From: Candidatus Puniceispirillum sp.
GTDB taxonomy: Bacteria > Pseudomonadota > Alphaproteobacteria > Puniceispirillales > Puniceispirillaceae
Length of the DNA: 47,124 nt
Assembly: GCA_028383305.1 (NCBI GenBank)
Contig: JAOEVD010000019.1
Coordinates: 1 to 47,124 of the forward strand
Direction: 5' to 3'
Below, in pieces: positions 32,535-40,338 of the stretch (the first letter of the stretch is position 1; every line of letters begins with the position of its first letter). The position numbers and the translations under genes are program-made. The notes beneath the pieces were generated by a model that did not search any database, was not told the DNA's origin, and worked only from the letters and a program-made list of their open reading frames with translations.

Positions 32535-33392
32535 ATGCGACTAGTTGCATTCGAACAGGCAGATGAACCACATATTGGCGTTATCACTAATCGGGGCGTT
32601 GTTGATTTGTCACGCCTTGACCCTGCTGCACCGCGCGATCTTGGCACGGCGATAAAAACAGGCCAGCTTGACCAGATTGCCACGCTTATGGCCAAGGCTG
32701 GCGATGCGATCCATCATCAGATCGAGGATATCACCATCGGGCTGCCAGTCGCAAAGCCGGGCAAAATATTATGTCTTGGTTTGAATTACATGGATCATAT
32801 TGCTGAAGGGCCATTTGACAAACAGCCCTTTCCGGCGATTTTTATGCGCAGCGCCACGTCGCTTGTCGCCGCCAACCAGCCAATCATTGCCCCGGCTGTT
32901 TCCGAAACGCTTGATTATGAAGCCGAATTAGCAGTGATTATTGGCAAGGAATGTAAAAACCTGACCGAAGATAACGCGCTTGATGTCATTGCTGGCTATA
33001 GCTGTTTTAATGATGGGTCGGTTCGTGAATTTCAGCGGCATACGATTCAATGGACGATGGGCAAGAATTTTGACAAGACTGGCCCGTTTGGCCCCATCAT
33101 GGTCACGCCTGACGAATTGCCAAAAGCGGCAACAGGTTTGAAAATCGAATGTCGATTAAATGGTCAAACCGTGCAATCAAGCACAACGGATATGATGATT
33201 TTTCCGGTCATTGAAACCCTTATCTATATTACCAAGGCCCTCACGCTTGAGCCGGGTGATCTTGTTATCATGGGAACCCCGTCAGGTGTTGGCCATGCGC
33301 GCAAACCACCATTATGGATGAAAGATGGTGATCTTGTCGAAATCGAGATTGAAGGCATTGGCATTCTTGCTAATCCGATCAAGGCCGAGTGA
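32535..33392 (+). CDS. Fumarylacetoacetate hydrolase (FAH) family protein
   Basis: This 285-residue protein has the FAH-family metal site: Glu129 and Glu131 in LDYEAELAVIIGKE and Asp160 in YSCFNDGSVREFQ. The entrance motif KPGKILCLGLNYMDHI (residues 74-89) and the C-terminal GDLVIMGTPSGVGHARKPP loop are also present. Members hydrolyse or decarboxylate 2-oxo acids, including acylpyruvases and oxaloacetate decarboxylase/tautomerase. It starts 65 nt after the aspartate-dehydrogenase-like gene with AAGGGG 7 nt upstream, so the two are probably co-transcribed. An oxaloacetate-type substrate would link both enzymes; that is inference. Confidence 0.9.
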   Translation: MRLVAFEQADEPHIGVITNRGVVDLSRLDPAAPRDLGTAIKTGQLDQIATLMAKAGDAIHHQIEDITIGLPVAKPGKILCLGLNYMDHIAEGPFDKQPFPAIFMRSATSLVAANQPIIAPAVSETLDYEAELAVIIGKECKNLTEDNALDVIAGYSCFNDGSVREFQRHTIQWTMGKNFDKTGPFGPIMVTPDELPKAATGLKIECRLNGQTVQSSTTDMMIFPVIETLIYITKALTLEPGDLVIMGTPSGVGHARKPPLWMKDGDLVEIEIEGIGILANPIKAE

Positions 33393-33434
33393 TATCAACC
33401 CCATTTTCGCTTTCCATCAAAATATTTTCAAATT

Positions 33435-33460
33435 TTTGCCAGTTCTTGCATACTGGCAAA
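33435..33460. repeat. Perfect 9-bp inverted repeat between the FAH and ketopantoate-reductase-like genes
   Basis: TTTGCCAGT (33435-33443) pairs exactly with ACTGGCAAA (33452-33460) across 8 nt. On the plus strand it is followed by CC and eight A rather than T, so it is not a standard terminator. A TTTGGTAAAATATAAAT stretch follows at 33488. It is either an operator for the gene at 33675 or an RNA 3' stabiliser. Nothing else is seen in this 282-nt gap. Confidence 0.55.
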
Positions 33461-33674
33461 CCAAAAAAAATTGCGCTGAATTCAGGTTTGGTAAAATATA
33501 AATCTGTGAAATTGGCATTCTACCCGTATGTTGCCTTTTGACTGGGGCCTGCCCGTCTGAAAATGATGGTGCGCAAAGGCATGCGACTGGAAAAACGACT
33601 CTGTTTACATTGAAATTCTTGGCCTATCACGTTAAGACAAGGCACGAATTTTGTTTTATTGGAGACACCCCCAC

Positions 33675-34742
33675 ATGACCCCCCTAAATGTTCTGATTCT
33701 TGGCGCATCATATGGATCGTTGCTGGCTGCCAAAATTGTTTTGGCTGGTCATAACGCAAAGATGATCTGCCTTCCTGTCGAAGCCGATATTTTCAATGCC
33801 GAAGGTGCGATTATCCGCACACCCGTAAAAGGCCGCGAAGACCTTGTTGAAATTCGCACAAGTGGACTGGCTGGCAAATTGTCGGCTGGCGGCCCCGCCG
33901 ATTGTGATCCGGCAGATTTTGATCTTGTTGTTCTTGCCATGCAGGAGCCACAATATTCATCACCTGGTGTTCGTGATTTGCTGCAAGCGGTGGCAAAATC
34001 TGGCGTGCCATGCATGTCGATCATGAATATGCCACCACTTAGCTTTATGAAGCGTCTTCCCAATATGGATGTTGAGTCCTTGCGTGACTGTTACGCTGAA
34101 TCAACGGTCTGGGATGCGTTTGATCCACAAAAATTCACCCTATGCAGCCCTGACCCGCAGGCGTTCCGTCCACCTGAGGAAAACCTCAATGTCTTGCAGG
34201 TTCGCCTGCCAACCAATTTCAAGGCAGCCGCGTTTCACCATGAGCAGGATAACGTCATGCTTCGCCGCCTTCAGGCCGATATTGAGGCGGTTCGTTTTAC
34301 CACTGATGACGGCGCTGAGATCGAATTGCCAGTCAAACTAAAGGTACATGACTCAGTATTTGTGCCATTGGCAAAATGGGCAATGCTTGTCGCGGGAAAT
34401 TACCGCTGTGTTCAAAAAGAAGAAATGCGCCCAATTCAGGATGCGGTTCATCATGACCTTGAGCAATCGCGCGATATCTATAATTGGGTTGTTGAATTAT
34501 GCATCAGCCTTGGCGGGGCATCTGCTGATTTTGTGCCGTTTGAAAAATATGCCAATGCGGCACAATCGCTTGGCAGCCCATCATCGGCTGCGCGCGCCTT
34601 AGCCGCGGGTGCCAAGAATATCGAACGTGTTGACAAGCTGGTGCAAACCGTTGCCGCGCAAAAAGGCTCGCATTTGCCAAGCCTTGACGAAACCGTCACG
34701 CTTGTCGATAGCTGGCTTGAAAAAAACCGCGCTGCCAGCTAG
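33675..34742 (+). CDS. Ketopantoate reductase (ApbA/PanE)-like dehydrogenase
   Basis: From ATG 33675, with GGAG 10 nt upstream, the protein has 355 residues. The N-terminus NVLILGASYGSLLAAKIV is the Rossmann strand-loop-helix of the PanE family with GASYGS replacing GxGxxG. The helical C-terminal domain contains VFVPLAKWAMLVAGNYRC (about residue 235), whose Lys corresponds to the family's substrate-contacting base, and SLGSPSSAARALAAGAKNIE near 305. At 355 residues it is longer than PanE (about 300), so it is probably a catabolic 2-hydroxyacid or opine-type dehydrogenase. Same direction as the aspartate-dehydrogenase-like and FAH genes. Confidence 0.72.
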   Translation: MTPLNVLILGASYGSLLAAKIVLAGHNAKMICLPVEADIFNAEGAIIRTPVKGREDLVEIRTSGLAGKLSAGGPADCDPADFDLVVLAMQEPQYSSPGVRDLLQAVAKSGVPCMSIMNMPPLSFMKRLPNMDVESLRDCYAESTVWDAFDPQKFTLCSPDPQAFRPPEENLNVLQVRLPTNFKAAAFHHEQDNVMLRRLQADIEAVRFTTDDGAEIELPVKLKVHDSVFVPLAKWAMLVAGNYRCVQKEEMRPIQDAVHHDLEQSRDIYNWVVELCISLGGASADFVPFEKYANAAQSLGSPSSAARALAAGAKNIERVDKLVQTVAAQKGSHLPSLDETVTLVDSWLEKNRAAS

Positions 34743-34783
34743 GGGTGAAACTTTAACAATGTTGCCATTATAAGGTAAATCAG

Positions 34784-34835
34784 GGCCATGGGTGAAAGCT
34801 GGAAACGGCAATTATCCATGGCCTTTTCTGCTTTT
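34784..34835 (+). terminator. Probable intrinsic terminator after the ketopantoate-reductase-like gene
   Basis: GGCCATGG (34784-34791) pairs perfectly with CCATGGCC (34816-34823) over a 24-nt loop and is followed by TTTTCTGCTTTT. The long loop lowers confidence. Confidence 0.5.
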
Positions 34836-34842
34836 GACGAAT

Positions 34843-35664
34843 CTATAGATCAAGTGGCATATGCCGGTTTACATCCTTGTAGAGCAAATAGCGGAACGGA
34901 TCGGGACCCCCGGCATAACAGGCTTGTGGGCAAAAAGCGCGAAGCCACATATAGTCACCCGCTTCGACCTCAACCCAATCTTGATTCAAATGATAAACCG
35001 CCTTGCCGCTTAGAACGAAAAGCCCATGTTCCATTACATGTGTTTCGGCAAAAGGGATCGTGCCGCCCGGTTGAAAGGTCACGATATTCACATGCATGTC
35101 ATGGCGTAAATCGGTCGGATCAACAAATCTTGTGGTTGCCCAGTGCCCATCAGTATCGGGCATAGCGATCGGGTCAACAGCGCCATCGCTTGTGACAAAA
35201 GCATCAGGCCGGTCAATGCCGCTAACCACCTTATAACGTTTGCGAATCCAGTGAAAACTGGCTGTTTGGCTGCCATCATTGATGATCGTCCAATCACTTC
35301 CTGCTGGCAGATAGGCATAGCCTCCAATCGTCAAAGGGTGCGCTGTACCGTCAATGGTTATTGTCATTGAACCGCTTGTCACAAAAAGCACCGATTGCGC
35401 GTCGACATTATCATCTGGCCGGTCGCTGCCGCCACCCGATTCAATTTCCATCAGATAATGGGAAAAGGTTTCAGAAAAGCCGGTCATGGGACGCGCTAAA
35501 ACCCATAATCTGGTCTTGCTCCAGAACGGCAGATAGCTTGTCACGATATCCGATAAAACACCTTTCGGGATTACTGCATATCCGGTGGTAAAAACCGCGC
35601 GATCTGACAATAATTGAGATTGCGGCGGCAGGCCGCCTGATGGTGTCCAATAAGGGGCGCTCAA
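34843..35664 (-). CDS. (S)-ureidoglycine aminohydrolase-like bicupin protein
   Basis: This 273-residue protein has two cupin halves. The second half carries the metal-binding pattern of ureidoglycine aminohydrolase: FQPGGTIPFAETHVMEHGLF followed by VLSGKAVYHLNQDW. The N-terminus YAVIPKGVLSDIVTSYLPFW also matches this family (AllE). The enzyme releases ammonia from ureidoglycine in purine breakdown. No allantoinase, allantoate amidohydrolase or ureidoglycolate genes are in the window, so either the rest of the pathway is elsewhere or the protein has been recruited to a related substrate. It converges on the gene ending at 34742. Confidence 0.8.
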   Translation of the reverse strand: MSAPYWTPSGGLPPQSQLLSDRAVFTTGYAVIPKGVLSDIVTSYLPFWSKTRLWVLARPMTGFSETFSHYLMEIESGGGSDRPDDNVDAQSVLFVTSGSMTITIDGTAHPLTIGGYAYLPAGSDWTIINDGSQTASFHWIRKRYKVVSGIDRPDAFVTSDGAVDPIAMPDTDGHWATTRFVDPTDLRHDMHVNIVTFQPGGTIPFAETHVMEHGLFVLSGKAVYHLNQDWVEVEAGDYMWLRAFCPQACYAGGPDPFRYLLYKDVNRHMPLDL

Positions 35665-35822
35665 ATCATCATCTCCTGTGTCATGCTATTTTGACTTTTT
35701 GCGGCAATCCGATTGCCAATTACCAATGTCAATTAGGGCAGTTTTCATAAACTTGTCAAATCTTAGCCAAAGGTAAAGGGGCTTGTCTAAAGCTGTTGGT
35801 TGTTACAAATGCCGATTTTGGC

Positions 35823-36680
35823 CTATTTCAAAAATTGATCAGCATCGTCATTATAGCCGTCTTCACGCGTTAATTGCCGCAAAATGCCTGAATTGATCAC
35901 TGGCGGTGCATAATCAGGATTTGCCTGTCCAAGCACTTGCTGGATGGCGCTATAGGTTGCGGCAAGTGATGCCAGATAGGGTTGGTGCCCCCGAAGACAT
36001 ATGCGCGCGCCCATTTTTGCCAGATCATCGGCTTTTGGCGCAAGTGACCCAATGCCGCCAAGCATGATGGGAAGATCGGTTGCGGCGCAAAGCGCGGTCA
36101 AATCCTCAAGGGATCGGGCACCGATCAGTGTAATGCCGTCAACACCGGTTTTTTCATAGGCCTTAATGCGGGCGATGCAATCGCCACGGCCGGTAATGGT
36201 GGCCGCACTGGTTCGCGCCAGAATAACCAAATCGGCATCAACACGCCCTGATACAGCCGCCCGCATTTTGCCAACCGCCTCATCAATATTCAAAAGCTGT
36301 GTTGCCTCTGATCCAAAAGGCTGTGGCAGATCAGTATCTTCAATGGTGATTGCGGCAAGGCCAGAATGGTCAAGTTCGCGGATTGTGCGCTGTACATTCA
36401 TTGCATTGCCATAGCCATGATCAGCATCGGCAATAACCGCCAGATCCGCCGCCCGGCAAATCCGCAAGGCCATATCGGCAAATTCTGACGCGGTGATCAG
36501 CATTTTATCGGGTGCGCCAAGGATCGACATTGCCGCCACCGATCCGGCAAGCATGCCAACCTGGCCGCCAAGGTCTTCGACCATGCGTGCCGATAAAGGG
36601 TCAAAAACCGTTGCTGGTGTGATGCATTCATTGCCTGCCAAAATCTGCCGAAACCGTTGACGCCGTGCTGTCCAATTCAT
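35823..36680 (-). CDS. PEP mutase/isocitrate lyase superfamily protein, oxaloacetate decarboxylase-like
   Basis: From ATG 36680 (AAAGGA about 10 nt upstream) the protein has 285 residues. The TIM-barrel metal and substrate residues are in place: Asp85 and Asp87 in ADADHGYGN, Glu114 and Asp115 in ITIEDTDLPQPFG, and the active-site flap region GRGDCIARIKAYE. The isocitrate-lyase KKCGH loop is absent. The start RRQRFRQILAGNECITPATV and overall length resemble the Pseudomonas-type oxaloacetate decarboxylase branch; methylisocitrate lyase or a PEP hydrolase is possible. It is 65 nt downstream of the GST gene. An oxaloacetate role would complement the aspartate-dehydrogenase-like and FAH proteins. 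Confidence 0.82.
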   Translation of the reverse strand: MNWTARRQRFRQILAGNECITPATVFDPLSARMVEDLGGQVGMLAGSVAAMSILGAPDKMLITASEFADMALRICRAADLAVIADADHGYGNAMNVQRTIRELDHSGLAAITIEDTDLPQPFGSEATQLLNIDEAVGKMRAAVSGRVDADLVILARTSAATITGRGDCIARIKAYEKTGVDGITLIGARSLEDLTALCAATDLPIMLGGIGSLAPKADDLAKMGARICLRGHQPYLASLAATYSAIQQVLGQANPDYAPPVINSGILRQLTREDGYNDDADQFLK

Positions 36681-36745
36681 GTTGCCCAGTCCTTTGGTAA
36701 AATCTAATTTGGGGTTGTTTGGCCGGTGCAAAACAGGGTGTTTGC

Positions 36746-37612
36746 CTAGGCAATTTTATCTTGTGTGTTATTGTCGAAATCACTGGCGTCATGGCGTTCA
36801 TGAAGCTGGAATTCTGGTGCGCCAGATACACGATTGACCATGCGGCCACGTTTCACCGCCGGACGCGAATCAATCGCTTTGGCCCAGCGTATGACATGAC
36901 TATAGGTTTGCACATCCAGAAATTCAGCCGCATTGTAAAGACGACCAAGAACCAATTGCCCATACCAAGCCCAAATCGCAATATCGGCAATGCTGTATTC
37001 ATCACCACTGACATAGCTATGCTCGGCAAGTTGGCGATTAAGAACATCAAGCTGGCGTTTGGTTTCCATCGTAAAACGGTCAATCGGATAGGGCAGTTTT
37101 TCTGGCGCATAAGCATAGAAATGGCCAAAGCCGCCACCAAGATAGGGCGCGCTTCCCATCTGCCAGAAAAGCCATGACAAACATTCGGTTCGGCCGGCAG
37201 GGTCTTTTGGAATCAATGTTGCGAATTTATCTGCCAGATAGAGCAAAATATTACCCGATTCAAACACACGCAATGGCGGCGATATTGAATGATCCATTAA
37301 GGCTGGAATTTTTGAATTTGGGTTAATCTCGACAAAGCCGCTGCCGAATTGGTCGCCATTGCGAATCTGAATCAGCCATGCGTCATATTCGGCACCAGCG
37401 ATATTTTGCGCCAGTAATTCTTCAAGCATCACGGTTACTTTTACGCCATTCGGTGTGGCTAGCGAATAAAGCTGAAGCGGATGTTTGCCAACAACACGCT
37501 GTTTATCATGTGTTGCTCCTGCAATTGGCCGGTTGATATTGGCAAATGTGCCACCATTCTCGGCTTGCCATGTCCAGACTGCCGGTGGGGTATAAGGATT
37601 ATTGTTGGTCAT
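36746..37612 (-). CDS. yghU: YghU-type glutathione S-transferase / disulfide-bond oxidoreductase
   Basis: This 288-residue Nu-class GST has the N-terminal extension (TPPAVWTWQAENGGTFANIN) that is specific to YghU. The thioredoxin-like domain has LYSLATPNGVKVTVMLEE, where Thr-Pro-Asn replaces a catalytic Cys or Ser, and the glutathione-binding NPNSKIPALMDH. The helical domain has YSIADIAIWAWYGQL. Such proteins bind two glutathiones and reduce disulfides or peroxides. Its start overlaps the MFS gene end by 14 nt, so it is translated from the same mRNA as a putative exporter, a stress or detoxification pairing. Confidence 0.9.
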   Translation of the reverse strand: MTNNNPYTPPAVWTWQAENGGTFANINRPIAGATHDKQRVVGKHPLQLYSLATPNGVKVTVMLEELLAQNIAGAEYDAWLIQIRNGDQFGSGFVEINPNSKIPALMDHSISPPLRVFESGNILLYLADKFATLIPKDPAGRTECLSWLFWQMGSAPYLGGGFGHFYAYAPEKLPYPIDRFTMETKRQLDVLNRQLAEHSYVSGDEYSIADIAIWAWYGQLVLGRLYNAAEFLDVQTYSHVIRWAKAIDSRPAVKRGRMVNRVSGAPEFQLHERHDASDFDNNTQDKIA

Positions 37613-38834
37613 TTTTATCTCCTTTGCGTTCGGATTCGTCTTGGGGGCATAGGTCGGCTAGTCGATCGAGATGGCGTAGCTTTGGAAAAACATACCAGCC
37701 GCCAATCGCCACGCCCAATGCCGCCAGTCCGCCAATAAACACAGTTGTAACAGGACCAAGAAGTGCGGCAGCGCTGCCAGCCCGAACATCACCCATTTCA
37801 TTTGATGATGAAATGAAAATGGCGTTCACCGCACTAACTCTGCCGCGAAGATGATCGGGTGTGGCCAATTGAATAAGGGTCATGCGGATATTGACACTTA
37901 CCATATCGGCTGCGCCATAGACAAACAAGGCCACAATGCTGACCCAAAAAATGGTCGAAACCGCAAAAACCAGAATTGACGCTGCAAACACCAGCAGCGC
38001 GGCGAAAAGGCAAAGCCCTGACCGCCGCATCGGCGGCAAAGCGGCAAGCCCAAGCCCAACAACAACCCCGCCAAGCGCCGGCATGCCGCGCAACACACCA
38101 AGTGATTCTGGCCCGACATTCAAGATATCAGCCGCATAAACCGGCAATAAGGTCACGACCGACCCCATAAGAACAATGAACAGATCAAGCACGATCGCTC
38201 CAAGAACAATTGAATTTGACCGAACATAGGCAACGCCGCCAAGAACCATATCAAGGCTTCGGCCAATAGGCTTTAGCCGGATTAATCTTGGCAAAAACAG
38301 ATAGGCAATTGTGCTGATCCCCATCAGACCAGCGGCAACAAGATAGGTGTAAACGTCAATCACCGTAATCAGAACGCCCGCTAGCAATGGCCCCGCCGTG
38401 GCAAAAATTTTGCCAATGGTGGAATTCAGCGCAATCGCGCGCGACAGCATGGCAGGCGGAACGATATTGGGAATGATGGCTTGTTGGGCTGGTGTGTAAA
38501 ACGCCTTGACCCCGCCATGCGCAAATAGTAGCGCAAAAATGACCGTCAAATTCAAATCATCGGCAAGCATGGCCATGGTGATGCCAATTAAAATCACCGC
38601 TTCGGTAATGGTGCAGATAATTAGCAGGGCTTTACGCGGCAAGCTGTCGGTTGCCCAGCCCGTCACAAAGAAAAATAAAAAAATCGGCATGATCTGCATC
38701 AGCCCAACAAGCGCCAGATCAAACGGGTCGCCGCTATTTTGATACAGATGCCAGCCAATCGCAATTGTCAGCATTGTCGTGACAAGGCTGACAGCGGCAC
38801 GCGCGGTTAGGAATGCAAAAAAATCAACAGGCAT
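37599..38834 (-). CDS. MFS transporter, EntS/MFS_3-type exporter
   Basis: This 411-residue protein has 11-12 predicted membrane helices. Loop 2-3 carries the MFS signature (VTGWATDSLPRKALLI, near residue 58), and ATPDHLRGRVSAVNAIFISSS near 325 is the second-half equivalent typical of the MFS_3/EntS drug and siderophore exporters. The C-terminal tail is charged (DESERKGDKNDQQ). Substrate unknown. It is first in the minus-strand run MFS-GST-PEP-mutase-like gene-cupin. No clear ribosome site precedes ATG 38834. Confidence 0.88.
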   Translation of the reverse strand: MPVDFFAFLTARAAVSLVTTMLTIAIGWHLYQNSGDPFDLALVGLMQIMPIFLFFFVTGWATDSLPRKALLIICTITEAVILIGITMAMLADDLNLTVIFALLFAHGGVKAFYTPAQQAIIPNIVPPAMLSRAIALNSTIGKIFATAGPLLAGVLITVIDVYTYLVAAGLMGISTIAYLFLPRLIRLKPIGRSLDMVLGGVAYVRSNSIVLGAIVLDLFIVLMGSVVTLLPVYAADILNVGPESLGVLRGMPALGGVVVGLGLAALPPMRRSGLCLFAALLVFAASILVFAVSTIFWVSIVALFVYGAADMVSVNIRMTLIQLATPDHLRGRVSAVNAIFISSSNEMGDVRAGSAAALLGPVTTVFIGGLAALGVAIGGWYVFPKLRHLDRLADLCPQDESERKGDKNDQQ

Positions 38835-39020
38835 GATGATCGATAAATAGTTGATGGGCTAAAGATGTTTGATGTCAGTAAGTAGCTGATAGGCAGGCAA
38901 TCATTGGTGGCGCTGGAAATAGGCTGAAGTAATTTGCCATGATGCGAGCTTAACCAAGCTCTAATTTACGCCAGCTCTTGCCACTTGTCGCCTGAAATAT
39001 CACCTTGTGATTTAGCCTTG

Positions 39021-39080
39021 CCATTACCAGTACCAGTTCCAGTACCAATGCCAGTACCAATGCCAACACCAATACTGGTA
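39021..39080. repeat. Degenerate hexanucleotide repeat, nine CCANNN units
   Basis: From 39021 to 39074 the plus strand is built of nine hexamers starting CCA (CCATTA, CCAGTA, CCAGTT, CCAGTA, CCAATG, CCAGTA, CCAATG, CCAACA, CCAATA), then CTGGTA. A 12-bp superrepeat CCAATGCCAGTA is visible. It ends 4 nt before the stop codon of the convergent-side CoA-transferase and lies upstream of the MFS gene. It looks like a slippage-prone microsatellite; a short plus-strand frame would read it as an (X-Pro) repeat but lacks a start with a ribosome site. Confidence 0.75.
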
Positions 39081-39083
39081 GCC

Positions 39084-40337
39084 TTAGGGCTGACTAATCA
39101 CATTTAGTGCAATCAATTGGTCAATTTCATTATCTTGAAATCCGGCCTTGGCCAATTCGGCGCGGCTATGCTGGCCAAGTGTTGGCGCTGGCATGCGCAG
39201 TCGGTCAAGATTGTTTTCCATAATCGGAAGTGGCTGATGCATTGGCACCTTGCCCATTGCCGCATCAGTTGCCGCTACATAAATGCCGCGTTCGATAAAA
39301 TGCGGGTCATTGGCATTATCGGCAATATTATTGACTGGCGCGGCGGTAATGCCTTCAGCGTCAAAAATGGCTAAAACTTCTTTTCGGCTTCGCGCGGCGA
39401 TCCAGCCGCCGACCACGATGTCTATCTCGGCCTGATGTTTCACCCGCGCCGCATTGGTGGCAAATTTTGGATCATCAATCATGGCTGCTGCCCCAACAGT
39501 GGCAAAAAGGCGCTTGGCTGTTGATTGGATTGATGCTGAAATGGCGATGAAATGATCATCTGATGTTTGGTAGATATTGCGTGGGCTTGCCGTGTTTGAT
39601 CCATTGCCAACGCGCTGTTTGACCTCTCCAGTAACGGCATAATCAAAAGCATCAGGGCCGATCGCCGAAACCATCGAATCAAGAAGCGCAAGATCAATAA
39701 TTTGGCCGTGGCCGGTTTGTTCGCGGCCACGTAATGCCATCATGATGCCGTTTGATCCGTAAAGGCCGGAAATCATATCTGCCAGCGCCACCGGCGGCAG
39801 CAATGGACCGCCACCCGCCTCGCCAGTACGGCTGGCAAATCCTGACATCGCCTCGACAAGAGTGCCAAAACCGGGCCGGTGGCTATAGGGCCCAGATTGA
39901 CCAAATCCAGAAACCCGCAAAATGATCAAACCCGGATTGCGCTGATGCAAAATCGCCGGTGCCAGCCCCATTGATTCTAAAATTCCCGGGCGAAAACTTT
40001 CGATCATAATATCCGCCTGATCAATTAAACGGGTTAAAATATCGATTGATTTTTCATGCCGGAAATCAAGAGCGATGCTTGTTTTATTGCGGCAATAGAC
40101 CGACCAGAATGTTTGTATGCCAGCCTGTTGCCATGCGCGAAGCGGGTCGCCCGCTGGCAATGGCTCTATCTTGGTGACGTCAGCGCCCGAGTCAGCCAGC
40201 TGGAGCGAGGCCATATTGCCAGCAACAAGACGTGAAAGATCAACAACTTTTAGGCCAGCAAGAGGCCCAGAAACTGACGCGTCATAATCAACATTTTTCC
40301 ATGGTTGCCGTGACGCGTCCCGTGCCTCTTTTTTCAT
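39084..40337 (-). CDS. Class III CoA-transferase (CaiB/BaiF family)
   Basis: From ATG 40337 the protein has 417 residues, the normal family length. It shows GPLAGLKVVDLSRLVAGNMA (about 24-43), CRNKTSIALDFR (82-93), VSGFGQSGPYSHRPGF near 142-157 and the catalytic Asp187 in ALADMISGLYG. The enzyme transfers CoA between acyl-CoA and a carboxylic acid through an aspartyl-CoA intermediate. Its ATG lies 1 nt past the stop of the DASS carrier gene, so the two are translationally coupled; the carrier may import the acid that is then activated. An upstream in-frame start at 40379 is possible but lies inside the carrier gene. Confidence 0.9.
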   Translation of the reverse strand: MKKEARDASRQPWKNVDYDASVSGPLAGLKVVDLSRLVAGNMASLQLADSGADVTKIEPLPAGDPLRAWQQAGIQTFWSVYCRNKTSIALDFRHEKSIDILTRLIDQADIMIESFRPGILESMGLAPAILHQRNPGLIILRVSGFGQSGPYSHRPGFGTLVEAMSGFASRTGEAGGGPLLPPVALADMISGLYGSNGIMMALRGREQTGHGQIIDLALLDSMVSAIGPDAFDYAVTGEVKQRVGNGSNTASPRNIYQTSDDHFIAISASIQSTAKRLFATVGAAAMIDDPKFATNAARVKHQAEIDIVVGGWIAARSRKEVLAIFDAEGITAAPVNNIADNANDPHFIERGIYVAATDAAMGKVPMHQPLPIMENNLDRLRMPAPTLGQHSRAELAKAGFQDNEIDQLIALNVISQP

Positions 40338-40338
40338 T

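Noticed and set aside
38943..39107. Plus-strand (X-Pro)n peptide encoded by the hexanucleotide array
   Set aside because: Only a TTG could start it, no ribosome-binding site is seen, and it overlaps the 3' end of the CoA-transferase gene. A microsatellite is the simpler reading.
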